Shown: positions 45,961-59,489, numbered from the stretch's first letter. The stretch is DNA of 64,000 nt from Glebionis coronaria (GCA_025667525.1 CM046878.1:102935237-102999236); one strand, 5' to 3'. Numbers and translations: made by a program. Notes: generated by a model not told the origin, from the sequence alone.

Positions 45961-46600
45961 TTATCTAAACTTTAGGAAGTATTTGTTGATGAATTACCTA
46001 GACTTTCGCCATTAAGGCAAGTTGAAATTGGTATTGATTATATTCCCGGTGCTGCACTTGTGGCTTGTGCAATGTGCGTCAGCACCATCTAAATTAAAGG
46101 AATTATCGTACAACTGAGAGATTTGTCGGAGAAAGATTTTATTATACCAAGCCTGTCATCCTGAAGAGCTATGGTGTTATCATTCCTTATATTTATAGAT
46201 TACTGTGAACTGAGTAAATTGACAATCGAAAACGATATCCATAACTCGAAATGGAAGATTTGTTCGATCATTTACAAGGTTTTTGATCCTCAGCATGGTT
46301 ATCATCAACTTCGCATCTGCGAAAAGGATTATCTATTCCAATCACTACGTCCGGTACTTGTAATGAACGTTATGAGTTTCACGTGATGTCGTTTGTATTG
46401 ACAATGCACATGTAGTATTCATAAATTTGGTGAATCACGTGTGTAGGCTGTAATTTGTAAATCCATGCGTATGATCATTAAGAACTATATGTTTGTTTAT
46501 AAGAATAGAAAGGAGTTAATAATTATTTATAGATTGCCCTGAATTGGCCGAACAATTAAAACATGTACCTTGAATATTTAACATAAGACTTAAGACTTGA
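45961..46600 (+). pseudogene. TK4 protease end and RT fragment
   Basis: At about 45975-46060 a frame encodes FVDELPRLSPLRQVEIGIDY, the protease-RT linker. At 46171-46386 a frame carries DYCELSKLTIEN and FDPQHGYHQLRICEKDY, corresponding to the RT DYRELN and GYHQLRV blocks, with a shortened gap between them. The catalytic DD box cannot be found. The strand is plus, as expected for TK4. Confidence 0.75.
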
Positions 46601-47630
46601 ACCTTTACATGATTTAACCATGTGATTAATAGATGATGGAATATATTGACTCTTTAAAAATTAAGAGCCCTTTTAAGACTTTGGATTTTACCAAAAAGAA
46701 ATGGAAATATGTTTTGACGAATATTTTAACAAAGGATTTATAAGGGACTATTCCCTTATACACAAACCATTTAACTAAACTTCTGTTTAGGGGTAAATGT
46801 TTGTGTATACTTCTAGACAACCTAAGAAGAATTAAGGAAACTATATAAACCATGACTTAAAACTTTAAACGACAATTTTTGCTTTTCAAACTAAGAAAAC
46901 TTTGACCAAAGTATAACCAAAGGTTTTTCGAGCATTTACGAATCTTATTAAATATTTTCGATAAATCAACAAAAATCGTGTTAATTAAATACAAATTTAT
47001 TTTGAACATTTTATATAATTGGTCGAACTAAGAAATTTAAACTTTTAACGTTTACGCTTCATAAAAATTAACTAATAATTATTTAATTAATTATAATAAT
47101 TATCGACGCTTTAGACGACGGATTGAGTAAAACGGATAAAAATGATAGTCAAGACGAAACTAAAACATAAAAGATATGAAGAAAGAATTTTGAATAAATA
47201 CAGTTATGATATTTATTTCATCAGGAGAAAGTGAACATAATTACTGACGCATAATATAGAAAGAATATCTAGTGAATTGTGGACATGATAATTATATCAT
47301 CATGAGAGGTGAATATAGATACCGACACGTTATACATAAAAGATAAAGAACCAATCAGGACATGTTCCCTAATAATGAAGGTGCAAAATAAATTTCTAAA
47401 CAATATAAAAATAAACGATGTTTGTAAAAAGGATAATATAGATTATAAAAGAGGTTCGCGGATAATGTGAACCATTAAAATTGAGAAGCCGATAGCGTTA
47501 AATGTTTTAAAGACCACTTATGATTGTCTAAATATGAAGGATTGTGAGATATAGTTATGTTGGAATTTGTAAGTATAAGTATTCTATTTATGTCATTTAT
47601 GACTAAATGTATCATTATCAGAAGAAGTTG
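46601..47630 (+). pseudogene. TK4 decayed RT/RNase H region
   Basis: About 1 kb between the RT and integrase fragments with no recognisable RNase H motif in any frame and many stops. The duplicated phrase TGTTTAGGGGTAAATG near 46786 repeats the sequence seen next to the 3' LTR at 48770, perhaps a copied polypurine tract. Confidence 0.45.
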
Positions 47631-48771
47631 TACTGATGGCAAATTATGAAGGCAGAGATCGCCTCATACATTAGTAAACGTCTAGCTATTGCAAAGGTCA
47701 TCATCTGAATTTGATTCGATTTGGGTCATCGTCGACAGACTGACCAAATCTGCTAATATCATTCCCGATTAATGATAACTGCAAAAGAGTTATGTAAACA
47801 TAGTGTGCCTGTATCAAACATCTATATCAAGATCCTCGCTTCGCATCGAATTTCTAGAGATTTGCTCAGAAATCATTGAGAACGAACCTTGATGAGAGTA
47901 CTATGTACCACCCCAATCGAAGGGACGAGGTAAAGTAACGATACAAAGTAATATAAGTGCTATTTTATGTTTGAATGAATGACCTTTGGTAATAGACCGT
48001 ATAATCGTTTTCCATTGGAAAGATTATCATTGATAATCATCGTATTAGGATTGAGATCGAATCTTGTTAGAATCTAAATATTAGAGCATCTGTAAGCAGG
48101 AGTTGAGATGAAGACACCCGACATACACCCACTGTGAGTTGGACATGTCTTTTAGGTTTAAGGTTTCCTATGATGGCGAACCTAACCTTAGAAAATACCC
48201 GACCCGCGAGATCTGAAATGATTGTTGAAATTAGGATCTGATTATTGATTGCCGATAGTGGGCAAGAGGTTAAGTGAATGTGGAATGTAGATCTTGAAGT
48301 GCCAGATGGGTAGCGAAGTTATGCCAAAAATTTTAACCTTGGAAAAATGAATTCATGATCAGACAAATCATGGGATATAAGTCCCCGTTGTATGGGACCA
48401 TTGAGATGATGTAAAAGTTGGGATTGAAAGGCATACAAGCTGGATCTACCCTAGGACTTCAAGAACTTCGTGAATTATGTTTCGTAAATCGAACTTTATG
48501 GAATATCTATCAAGTGAAAATCTGACTGTTCTTAGTAAAGCTTAGATCGGCGAAAAGTTGCATTCATCTAAAACCCGTGAACATCATGGATAGAGAAAGT
48601 AAGTCAACATTAAGCCTGATCTTATTCCTGTAGTTATGTTTGATGAAACTCGCGTACTATAATGGATTACACTTGTGAGAAAAGACCGAATGTGGAGGAA
48701 ATACCCACATGGCTTTAACTCTATAAGAAGCGAGTAGTAAGGTAAGATGATCTTTGAGGACAAAGATCCTG
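47631..48771 (+). pseudogene. TK4 decayed integrase and 3' region
   Basis: Around 47640-47770 the sequence encodes KAEIASYISKRLAIAKV (end of the zinc-finger block, Cys replaced) and, after a deletion, [12 protein letters not shown] of the catalytic core. At 47905-47945 a frame with YYVPPQSKGRGKV follows. All is broken by stops and small deletions. The remainder to the polypurine tract is noncoding. Confidence 0.7.
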
Positions 48772-48786
48772 TTTAGGGGTAAATGC
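48772..48786 (+). promoter_or_regulatory. TK4 polypurine tract region
   Basis: TTTAGGGGTAAATGC abuts the 3' LTR. It is short and interrupted, but in the expected place. Confidence 0.55.
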
Positions 48787-51700
48787 TGTGACAATCCGTC
48801 AATTTACGATTGATATTTTATTCTCAAATATTATTTGAAAATATTATTTTAATGTTACAATATGAACTCACTTATTTTTGGGAAGAAATTTGGATTTACG
48901 TCTTGAAGTAGCATCGACTACGTTTAAACCGGAGGATTCTACGTTACGTGCTTACGTTTACATACACCGTCTTTGGTGACAGTCCGACAATTCAGAAAAT
49001 AAATTTATCCGTAAATATTATTTTGGAGTTTTAAATTTGTGTTAGTTCATAAACTCACAAATTTACGAGAAGAGATTAGGACTTACGATTTTATTTTAAC
49101 GTCCTTTACGACTAAACCGGAAACCTTAGGATTACGTATTTACGTTTTTGAACTCCGTTTTTGATGAGATAATTTTTATTGGATTCGTTTTGTGACGTTG
49201 ATTCATAATTTATAAAAACGTTTTTCGTAAAACGACCCGAGGGCACGCAAATCGAGAAAACTAGAATCGAGAAATACCCGTAAACTAGTGATATGGGACA
49301 AAACACTTTGTCCCACCCCACTAGCAAAATGGGACGGCATAACTTGACACCACAACACAAGGTGGCATCAAGTTTAACTTACACATTCCAAGTGTAAGCA
49401 CTAGCTTACATCTTAAGCTTTACCATACCACTAAACTAGCTAAACTAGCAACTTGTATTCATTTCCATCTTTCTTACATGCAACCCACTCCAAAAACTCT
49501 CTCAACTCTCTCCCTTTGCCGTCCCAAATAAGCCAACAAACACCCTCTTTGATCTCTTCTAGCCATAAACCACATGTTTACTAGTTCTATTAAGGTGTTC
49601 TCTTGAAGCCTTGATCATTTGGTGGCCATATCAACAACTTTGGAGGTGATTTGCTTGTGTCCTAGGGCTGATTTTCCAACCTATGTTCTTGATATTTGAT
49701 GGTCTTGGAGATACTTGTTGTGTTCATCAAGTTCTTGTCTTCCTAAAACAAGAAATCCACTTGGATTGGTAAAGAAGATCATCCTCTCCATTTTTCTCTT
49801 GTTATTTTGTAAAGAACAAATGTATTTTCTTTCATTTTGTATATGTATATGATGTATATATGATGATAAAAATGTTGTGTGGGGATCAAGTGTTGATAAA
49901 TATGCTTAAAAATGATGATAACTATAAGAAATGAAGCTAAAATCTTGACTATTTAGTTGGCTGTATAAAAACAGTAGATAACTAAAAGATGAACTGATAA
50001 AATTGCATGGTTTGATCTATTTACAGTAATTAGATGATGTTATACACATGTGAGAGTTGGCCATGCAATTGAATCAAAATAATGAGTGAGATATGATCAA
50101 AACAAGTTAGGTGGTGTAATCTGAATAAGCAGTTTTGTAGGGACTGTTAAGGCAACTTAAACTCAAAATGGGCAGTAGCTATAACTAAGTTATATGTAGC
50201 ACATATTATGAAGAACATGTCATCCAAAAATGAGCTTCTAATTCATTATAGAACTCTAGATATGTTAAATATGGTGAACATGAAGTTAAAAATCAGATTT
50301 TTGGAAATAATGTTTATTATTATTATATAAGCACTCACATTATAATGTATAAAATGTAAAAATATAAACCCACTAACTTATAAAACTTATTTATATAAAT
50401 GTATAAAAGGTTAATTAAATGGGTAAATTATATAAATGGTGGTAAAATAATATTTATAAGTAATAAAAACTATAAACTTGATTTTTACGACTTTTTCGGC
50501 TATTGCCGTAAAATTAACGTTTTTCGTCAAATAAAACTTAGACGACCAAACCCGTCTAATGTAAAGTTTATAACAGTCATATACTGATGTATAGGTAACT
50601 AAGACAAGTAAAAACCGATAAACCCCGAACTATAAGAATTACGGACATTTACGAGCTAACTAAACATATTGGACTAATAATTAGACTTAATAAGATAAAA
50701 ACTTGTAAAAAGAACTTATTGGGCTTAACCCATTTGGGCCCAACATGAAAAGTATATATACTGATAATATAGGTATAAAATGGGTAAAAACAAGTTAAAG
50801 AACTTATAAAAGACTTAATGGACTTAAAATAGGTAAAATCGGTAAAACTAGTGAACTAGTAAGACGTTACCAAAACGTAAACGCTAAAATGAGTAAACAA
50901 GGATGTATAAACCCACTTGATCATCATCATATGTACAAAATCATCATATGTATATTGTTATTTTAATAAAGTCATTGGACATGAGTCTAAGACGAGTATT
51001 ATTTGTCTAGGTTTCCGTGATTGAAGCACGTACCGTACGTCCGAATTGCCGATAACCCGCCTTCCCACATCAACGTGAGTTCATAGCCTCGCACTCTTTT
51101 AAATGTTTTACAAATGTTTTATAAACCCGCGAGGGAGATAACATGTTAGTTTTTATAAAATTAGGACACCATTTGGCCCGATTGTTTGTTTATTGATTTG
51201 GACCCGAATGATTGAATGACCCGATTGTATGACCCGATAAATGATTAATGGACCCGATAGATGAAAATAAATGGATTATTAAAGTTAGGTTATGTCACTA
51301 AAAGTCCCATTAGCATGAATTGTGAACTACCGGGATTTGGTAGACGCTTATGCATTTAATAGTACTATTTGGGGACGATCACCCCAGTTCGCGCCTTGAC
51401 GGTTGATCCCCGTCGTGCCACATTGATTGGTAAGCGAATTTATGTATGAGACGATTTCCATAGCGTGACCTTTGTGATGACACGCTACTTTAGATGGGCA
51501 AAATTGGTATCGGTTTAGCTACCCGTTTTGGTTTAGTAAGGTAACAATGTCATGCGGCTTGTAATAATCCAAAACTAACGAAATACTATTAGACGCACCG
51601 AATTACGAAGTATTGCCTGACTAGCAATACGGGGTCATACTATTGATATTATGTTTGTGTTTTGGTTTTCATAACCATACTCATATAACGGTTTTATTTT

Positions 51701-52225
51701 CATACAACGTCGTAAGACGTATTGTATGGTGTTTTTAACGATAATGATTCGTATAACGATTTTTAAGGCAAATGCCTATATTATGATTTTCGATAAAGAT
51801 TTGTATAAAATGACTTTGGCTATTTTATGGCCTATTAAAATGATTTGTACAAAATGATTTTCAGTAATAATTTTATACTGATATTATATTGATGGAATTT
51901 ATTAAACTCTATGAATTCACTCGGCGTTATCGCTGACCTTTTCTTTTAACATGTTTTATCTCAGGTACTTGAAGGTAATTCTCGGGAAGACGACAAGAAT
52001 TCATGGCCCGCACTTAAACAATATTTTTCCATTCAACACTTTGTAAAACTTTTGTATGAAATGTAATGACTTGGGACCGATGTAACTTTGATATTCATGA
52101 ATGGAAATGCTTTATTAATAAACGACGCGATTTATATGCGTTGTCTATGATGTGAGTAATGTGCTATCCCGTAACACCAACGAGTCTTCCGTTGTATTGA
52201 GTTGTATGAATTTGGGGGTGTTACA
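48787..52225 (+). repeat. TK4 3' LTR (3439 bp)
   Basis: Same ends as the 5' LTR. It is 107 bp shorter, explained by the tandem pair being reduced to one chimeric unit (51671-51770). Confidence 0.95.
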
Positions 52226-52230
52226 TGCAA
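52226..52230. repeat. TK4 target-site duplication, right
   Basis: TGCAA, identical to 39805-39809. Confidence 0.9.
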
Positions 52231-54235
52231 TGCATTAGTTACAAAGCAAGTTTACACTTTTCATCATAATCAGTCCATAGTGGCCTTTATTAAAGAGATA
52301 GAAAATTAAAAACATTCAGAATAAAGAAATCAAAAGCATACCTTGGGTTTTGGAAATGTTATGAACAATCATCATCCTCAAGTTTTCACTTTCTCCAAAC
52401 CAAGCTTAAAAACGAGATCATTGTTATTATAAGTTAATAGACTAACACGAACTCATGTGGGCCAATTACTCACTTAGACTCCCATATTCCTAGAGGTATC
52501 TCTTATATTTTATTGTTGTCTTGAATGATCACGAGAATGCATCGTTTGACTTATTTCGATAGTTTATTAGGCCAAAAATAAAGTGAACGATTTAATCAAT
52601 AGTTAGCTAAAGGACAAAATCTTTTAAAACTGCTTCTCGGGACGTCATAAAGTTCATATCTTGGCATAACTCGCTTCGCGATTTGAGACCTTTCTCGGAC
52701 CGATATTTGGCAGCGACTTCATACTTCAAACCTTGAGAGACGTTCATGAAATTATGGTCTTCTCTTCATAATGGGAATTTCTTCACTTGAATTTTTGAGA
52801 GATTCATACTTGGACCACGACTTCTTCATTTTTCTCCAATCTTTATTTTGGACTTTGATATACAACGATCCGCCTCCTTTTATGACTTGGATCTATTATC
52901 CTCATACCTTGTTAGGGTCTTTTCGGATACACTTCTCCATGACTTTTGGGGAGTATTTGCTTTTCGTCGTGTGTCTCGATCCTTCATATTGATTTTCGAT
53001 AAATGATTCTTCACATCACTTTTGGATCTTTAGCAACAAAATATAGCCCTCATGCCTTGTTAGGGCCTTTTCGGACTCGCTAATCTTCGCGTCCCGCTTC
53101 AATAAGTTATGCCTTGGCTATGAACTCTAACCCATACCGAGCAACTTTTAAACGATCTTGGGCTAGAAGCTAAGTAACTTTTCAAATCGTACAACCTTAT
53201 TTATTAGCAGATAAATTATTAGCAAGCGATGGGAGAATAGGCTTATAATTAACTCACATAAATTCACGAAAGAATACCGAACTTATAATTGGCTCTATCA
53301 TCTCTCATTCTCCACAGTTTAAAATCTCAAGTAATGAGACTCGTGGATGCTTAGCCTATTAAATCAAAGTTTTAGGTTTTCGAGTCGCCTATAGGATCTT
53401 GCAAATTCTTAGACTCTTTCAAGTTTAGAAATCGCATTTTAAAGTTCCCTTGACAAACGACTCTCTAGGATCAATTATAGGAACTTGCGAAAAGTTCTTG
53501 TTCTTAACCCGTGAGAGTTAAGACTTTCGCGTTTTATAGCTCCCTATATAAAAGCCTAGCAAAACTTGACTTAAACACGTTAAGGGTACTAGCTAGAGCA
53601 AACTTAGATAAGTAAACTCGGATTGAGTCAAAAGATTCACAACGTTTAAAAATTAAAACCACTTATTAAACATTTATTCTAGCAAAGAAAGAAAATAACT
53701 ATACAAAGGTAAAAACTAATAGGCGAAAATAGATCAAAAATTTTGAAAAATGTCGAAAAATTGATTTTCCGGTTAAAATGAGGACAAATACAAGGAAAAG
53801 ACCACTTAACTTCGATAGAAGTCCCCCCTACACTTAAGATAAACATTGTCCTCAATGTTTAGGAATGTGGGAGTAAACTCCCCTACACTTAGGACATTGT
53901 GCACGTTGTTTAAATCTCGCTAAGGAAGAGACAACTAAAGAGATTCCTATTTTAATATTGATAAAATATAAAACAGTGAATCGAAAAGAGTTTAGGATAG
54001 AACCGGGAAGACGGGAACACGGAATCACGGGTCGTCAAGAATCATCAAGAGTAGATCATTGAAGCTCGAATCCCTTATTAAGAAGTGAGGAAAGGAAATA
54101 GCAAACCAAAGGGTCTCCCCTACACTTATGGTAAAGAAAGCTAAAAGATAGATACATGGGTTGCCTCCCAAGAAGCGCTTGATTTTTGTTAACCGAGTCG
54201 TGAGCCTGACTCGACCTTGATCATCAACGGAAGAA
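52231..54235 (-). other. AT3 3' noncoding region
   Basis: About 2 kb without a credible frame, matching AT2 25030-26892 along most of its length. It contains the internal polypurine tracts (53820-53835 and 53879-53890, minus strand), the AACATTG/CAATGTT hairpin at 53841-53860 and the post-ORF block at 54158-54216. Confidence 0.7.
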
Positions 54236-57200
54236 TCATGAAACATATCCACCAGGATCAAAGACATAGTTTTCATCGAGCAAATAACAAAAGCATAAGG
54301 CGAACAAGGCAAGCCAAAGAAGAGTAGGCAAGGTTCCCTTAAGCAGCGATGGAGCACGGTGGAAGCAAGGATGGAGTGCAAGCATGTCTTCAAAATTTCC
54401 AAAGATTTTTCCTTTTATTTCATCAGGTGGATACTGAGATGGCTTAAAGACTTCAATACCGGGATCGAACACCTTTTCCTTTAAGGGAAAATAGCACTCA
54501 GGCTCAGCCGAGTGTGAAGAAGATCCGCAAAGAAGCACAACCTCGTCCTCAGAAGGGGGACAAAGAGGTGTCAAATCATATGTGCAACGGATTTCGGTGT
54601 CGACCGGTTTCTTCTCCTTTGACAGAATGTTCTTCAAATCCAAAGAAGGATCAAGACGATAATCTTCAAAGTCATAAGGAGGAGCATCACTCTCATGAGG
54701 GAAGTAAGTGTTGAGAAATTCAGAGAAATCTTCCTCAAATGAGTAATCGTCCAAAGTAGGATCGAGTGATGGCGGAGGATCTTCATCATGTGAAGAATCG
54801 CTCGAAAGAGTATTGACCTCATCAAAATCATCGAAAGTGGGCATCTCGGGATACTCAGAAGTACAATCAAAATCATCCGAATCTGAGCTAGAATCATCAT
54901 CATAAGCATCGAAGACCGGTGGAGAATCATAAATGGGAGAAGGTTCCAAAGTGGAGCGAGAATCATCCATATCATCTTGAAAGAGTGGATTATCATTGCA
55001 AGACTCGAATAGAGGATTGTCATAGACGGTAAAGTCATCGAGCACATTAATCATATTCACTGATTCTTGTCCATAATATTTGCCTGTAAGCTTCCCCATT
55101 TTGAAAATTTGTGAGGCATTCCCGACTCTTAAGATTAACTCACCTTCGGCAACATCTACTAAAGCACGTCCGGTTCTCAAGAGTGGCCGACCAAGTATTA
55201 AAGGAATACGAGGGTCCATTTCATAATCAACTACGACAAAATCGACCGGGAAAGTAAATGCGCCAACTTTGATGAACACGTCTTCGGCTATACCGACGGG
55301 GTAAGCGAGAGTGCGATTTGCAAGTTCAAGAGTCATCTTTGTTGGAGTGAGGTCGGGCAATGATAGTGTTTTCCAAACACTCAGTGGCATCAAATTAATA
55401 CTAGCCCCGAGATCAGCAAGGGCAGTAAATTCTTCAGTTTTGTTGAACACGCAAGGCAACACAAAACGACCGGGATCTCCTAGTTTTTCTGGAAGTTCTT
55501 TAAGAATAACTGCAGAGCAGTTTTCATTCAAGCGTGTGTTGGCGAGTTCAATCAGCTTCTCCTTCTTGTTAAGCAATTCCTTAAATGCTTTAACAAATTT
55601 GGGCATGAGGACAAGTGCTTCAAGAAAACTAATGCTAAAGCCCATTTGAGAAATCATATTGATATATTTTGTCACTTGAGAGTCCTCTTTTGTTAGCTCG
55701 TTGGTCTTGCCTATGCGAGAAGGATATGGGATTTTGGGTTTATAGGTGGAAGGTGAAGGTGTAGTCGGTAAAGGTTGAGATGTTGAAGGATCCTTCCGAG
55801 ATACATCGTCATGGCGAGGCGGAGACGGTAATGGTGCACTAATACTAGGTGTAGGAGGAGTAGGGATACATGGTGGTGGAGGAGGTGTAGATGATGGGGG
55901 TGGGATTGGTGGTCCTACGATGGTGACTCCACTACGAGTAGTAATAGCACTCACATTAGCTCGCGGATTAGTGACGGTGTTTGAAGGTAGAGAACATGAA
56001 GTAGAAGGTTGAGTGGCGGGCAAGAAACTAGCCAACGGATTCTTTAATTCAGTCGTTTGAGTGCTGAAGGAGGATTGAATATTATCGCGAACCTCAGTTC
56101 TAATGTCATTACCTTGCTTCAGGATATCTCCTTTCAAATTGATAATTTGGCTTTGCAGATTCTTGATTTGCTCACCTTGAGTTCTCATGGCGGCTTCAAC
56201 ATCGGGATTAATGGGTGGGGTTTGTTGGGTGGGTGGTTGATAAGGGTTAGAATCTCTTGGTGGGATTTGGTTGCTTCTATTGTAGTTGTTGGTGGAGTTT
56301 TGGTTTTGAGGAGAAAAACCGGGTGAAAGGTAATTGTTGGATCGGTAACTCAGCAGATTTCTATCCCCTTGTTGTCTAGCTTGGTAATTTTCCGGTGAAT
56401 ATTTACCATAAGCTACATACACATTTTCCGGATTTCCTTGAGTCGAAGGACAATCGGTGTATGAGTGAGGACCGCCGCATGTTTCACAAGGATTAGCAAC
56501 CGCTTTAACTTGTTGTTGTTGTTGGTTTGAAGCGAGAAGCGTAATACTTTTGCTCATTTCAGTCATCATGCGGGTGAGTTCGGTCATCTCAGGGTTTGCT
56601 GAGGTGGAAGAAACATTGACTCTCGGGTTGTTCCTTGAAGAAGCAGAGGAATCCTAGTTTTTGTGATGAGTAGTCATGTTCTCAATTAACTCTCTACACT
56701 CCTCGGGTCTCCTTTTCATGAATGTGCCACCGGCGGCTGCATTAATCGTATCACGATCTCGAAAAGTCAAACCGTTGTAGAAAGTATCGATTAAGGTCAC
56801 AGGGAGCATGTTGTGGTTTGGACATCGATCGATCAAGACATTATATCGCTCCCAGGTATCAAAAAGAGATTCATCAGGGTCTTGCATGAAACCGCTGATT
56901 TGATTGCGAAGGCTCGTGACCATGGATGGTGGAAAGTAGCGCGACAAAAAGCGTTGAGTCATGTCATCCCAAGTGTGAATAGAATTCTTCGGGAGACGAT
57001 CAAACCATTTCTCGGCATGATGTAATAGAGTGTGTGGAAAGAGTTGTAGGCGAAGTTCATCCATTGTGGCACCGGCCAACTTCATGCTTTGGGTGATTGT
57101 AATGAACTTGTCGAGGTGTTTGTTGGCATCATCATCAGGCAATCCACGAAATGGGTTTGTTTGTACTTGCTGAATCATGTGGTGCTTCAACGAAAACTCA

Positions 57201-57412
57201 GGAGCGTTGATTTGCATCGGCGCAATCGGTCCTCCTCGTCCAAACATGGTTGGTTGAAAAAGTTCTTCCATGGTCCGAAGATCAGGCTGTGGAAGAACAT
57301 TGTTGTTATTATTATTATTATTGAGGTGCGGTGGAATGTTTTTGTTGACACCTGACATATCTAAATCTTCTTGAGGCTCGGGCTCTTGATAATTAGAAGA
57401 TCTAGTACGCAT
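54236..57412 (-). pseudogene. AT3 gag-protease protein with acidic region and hydrophobic tail, one nonsense codon
   Basis: This is a 1059-codon frame from the MRTRSSNYQEPEP start (57412), interrupted only by TAG at 56654-56656; AT2 has TGG there. Approximate residues: Asn-rich segment 25-40; gag core 75-250 (NPFRGLPDDDANKHLDKF); finger CETCGGPHSYTDC near 305; Pro-rich linker near 500; protease with ADLGASINLMP near 664 and LILGRPLLRTG. Next is an acidic stretch (DAYDDDSSSDSDDFD), then KEKVFDPG, then the hydrophobic LPTLLWLALFALCFCYLLDE followed by VFDPGG and stop. RT and integrase are absent by design, not by visible deletion. An upstream in-frame ATG (57469) exists, but MRTRS is shared by AT1-AT3. 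Confidence 0.9.
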
Positions 57413-57416
57413 ACAC

Positions 57417-57445
57417 CTGAAAATGCAAAAGAAAAAGAAACCAAA
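57417..57445 (-). promoter_or_regulatory. Splice-acceptor-like site before AT3 gag
   Basis: On the minus strand a pyrimidine tract (TTTCTTTTTCTTTTGCATTT) leads to TCAG and then GTGT-ATG. AT2 has the same at 30127-30150 and AT1 at 8110-8137. Confidence 0.5.
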
Positions 57446-57642
57446 CACAAAAACAATATATATACACAATAAAGATAAAATCTTTTTGGATTTTTGAAAT
57501 TTTTAATTTTTTATGGATGTTTATCAATTTTTTAATTTTTATGATTTTTTGAATTTTTTATGCAAGAAAAATAACGCTCACAAGTGAACGGATCCCAAAA
57601 AGCAACGCGTCTCTCACAGAAAACCGTTAATCTTTACGAAAA

Positions 57643-57660
57643 GAGCCGGCAGCGGCGCCA
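57643..57660 (-). promoter_or_regulatory. AT3 primer-binding site (Asp-tRNA type)
   Basis: On the minus strand TGGCGCCGCTGCCGGCTC, identical to the AT1 site, two bases from the LTR. Confidence 0.85.
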
Positions 57661-57662
57661 TT

Positions 57663-59489
57663 TGATAACTCAGATTTTACTCAGGTTAAAAAGAATTAAA
57701 GTTCGTGTTCTCGGTATCTTAACGAATTGATCTAGGTTCTCTATGTGACTCTATTGTTTTTGGTGAAACAAATCTTTTTGGTTGTTTTTAAAATAAAAGT
57801 GCAAAACAATTAAAGTAAAAGTGCGTTAATGTAAATCTAAGTCTAATTAAAATAATGGTGCAAGTATTTAAAAACGTGACTGAAATTAAAGGGCACTAAA
57901 GTAAAAAAAACGCAAACTTAAATCTATCTAAGGCAATCTTAAAACGCAACTAAAACTTAAACTAAGGCAAAATTAAAATAAAGCTAAGACAAATAATCTT
58001 AAAGTGTAATTAAATAAAAAGGCGAGAAAAATAAAGCTTTAAAATAAAAGAGAGAAATTTAAAAAAAACTGATACTAAAATAAAACTGGAAGAAACCTTG
58101 ATTCGGAAGTTCAAGACTTCCGAATGAAGCAGCTTGATCCGGAATTTAGACCTTGATTCGGAACTTTTAAGTTCCGAATGAACAAAATATGTTGATCCGG
58201 AACTTTGTCCTTCGTCCGGAACTTGGTTCGGAAGATCTGGCTGATTCGGAACTTCGTTCGGAAGTTCGTCCGGAACCTTCGTTCGGAAGTTCGTTCGAAA
58301 CTTTCGTTCGGAACTTTTAGAGTTCCGAATGAACACTCTTGATCCGGAACTTTGAATGTTCCGGATGAACAATGCTTTAGTCGGAACTTTTGAGTTCCGA
58401 ATGAAAGAACTTCTTCCCTTGATCCGGAAGTTTGAGACTTCCGAATGAAGCCACTAGTTCGGAACTTTGAAAGTTCCGAATGAACACTCCTCTTCTTGTC
58501 TTGGCTCGGAAGTTTTCCTGGGAATACAGAAACACAAACAAACACCCTGAAGAACAAGGGAATCACAGAAACAAGAGATCTAAAGCAGATTAATCAAAAA
58601 TCAACACAACGATTAAGCTAAACAAATAACGAATCAACAATTAAACATAAACAAACAATCAATATCAAGAAATCTAACAACTTTAACCACAATAATCAAA
58701 AATCACTTGGATCAAAATAAAGAACATGAACATGAACTCAAACATAAACATGAAAATCAAAGATTAAGAAAGGTAGATGAGAGATTAACAAGATAAAGTA
58801 AAGATTGACAAAGATTAAATGAAAACTTACTTGAAATTAAAGGAATTTAATGTGCGAGACAAGGTAATTAAATTGACAAGTATTTAAATGACAATGAAAT
58901 TAAAGGTGCAAGGTAAGTAAATGTGGAAGAGCTAATTTGTCAATTTAGCCAACAAGGAACAAATGATTACAACTAATGACTATTTATAAGGGAGGATTAA
59001 GGAAGCTTCCTCCCCTCCTTCATTTCTTCATAATTGCGTCATTAGGCCCTTAAGCATATAATCTTCATTAATTGCACCATTAGTCCTTTTCCTTCTAATC
59101 TTCTTTAAACTTGGACTCTAATGACTTGTGGCTTGGGATTTCTTTTGAACTCGTCTTTTAATTCTTCAATAAAGTAGACTTGAGTTCCTCGGCTTTTGAT
59201 AAACTTCCGTCTTTTGACTTTTTCTTCGATAAATCTTCAGAATTGGTCTTGGACTTCCGTTCTTTTTGCACTCTTGACTTCTTGACTTCGTCTTTCATCT
59301 TTTTCTTCAATAAAAGCCGTGAATGCCCGTGAATTCCCGTGTTTTCTCCACTTTTCACCTTTTTGTCCTAAATCACAACAAAAACACAAACCACGCATAA
59401 TTCCGACATAAAAGACATAAAATACACGTTTTGGTCCGGTTATTATTGTAATTAAGTGGTAGAAAAGATGTGTCTTTACACACATATCA
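57663..59489 (-). repeat. AT3 5' LTR (1827 bp)
   Basis: It matches 37933-39771 with about 20 differences and a 12-bp gap in the hairpin array (58101-58485). TATA box TATAAATAG on the minus strand at 58980-58988. This is the LTR that would drive transcription of AT3. Confidence 0.95.

Larger units (their letters stand above)
39810..52225 (+). mobile_element. TK4: chromovirus-like element with intact LTRs and ruined interior
   Basis: It is 12416 bp long with 3.5-kb LTRs (TGTGACAATCC ... GGGGTGTTACA), an initiator-Met-type primer site and a 5-bp TGCAA duplication. The LTRs differ at about 30 positions (about 0.9%) plus one 107-bp length difference. The 5.4-kb interior contains only fragments of gypsy pol on the plus strand, full of stops, frameshifts and deletions, far more decayed than the LTRs imply. 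It is nested in AT3. Confidence 0.92.
37933..59489 (-). mobile_element. AT3: RT-less Athila-like element hosting TK4
   Basis: On the minus strand: 5' LTR 57663-59489, Asp-type primer site, gag-protease frame with a single stop, post-ORF motif, 3' noncoding region, polypurine tract, 3' LTR 37933-39771. TK4 sits 38 bases inside the 3' LTR. Without TK4 the element is about 9.1 kb. LTRs differ at about 20 positions plus a 12-bp gap. There is no RT, RNase H or integrase. It is a better preserved sister of AT2. Confidence 0.93.

Noticed and set aside
54634..55047. Met/Leu-rich frame on the minus strand as a membrane protein
   Set aside because: It is a shadow of the Asp/Ser-rich acidic region of the AT3 protein in another frame, as is 27312-27629 in AT2.
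56654..56656. AT3 TAG as a regulated gag readthrough codon
   Set aside because: AT2 has a Trp codon (TGG) at the matching place and the stop is in the middle of gag, so it is most likely a mutation.
57413..57469. Longer AT3 gag start at 57469 with a hydrophobic N-terminus as a signal peptide
   Set aside because: The extension comes from the pyrimidine tract before the gag ATG, and AT1 and AT2 support the MRTRS start.
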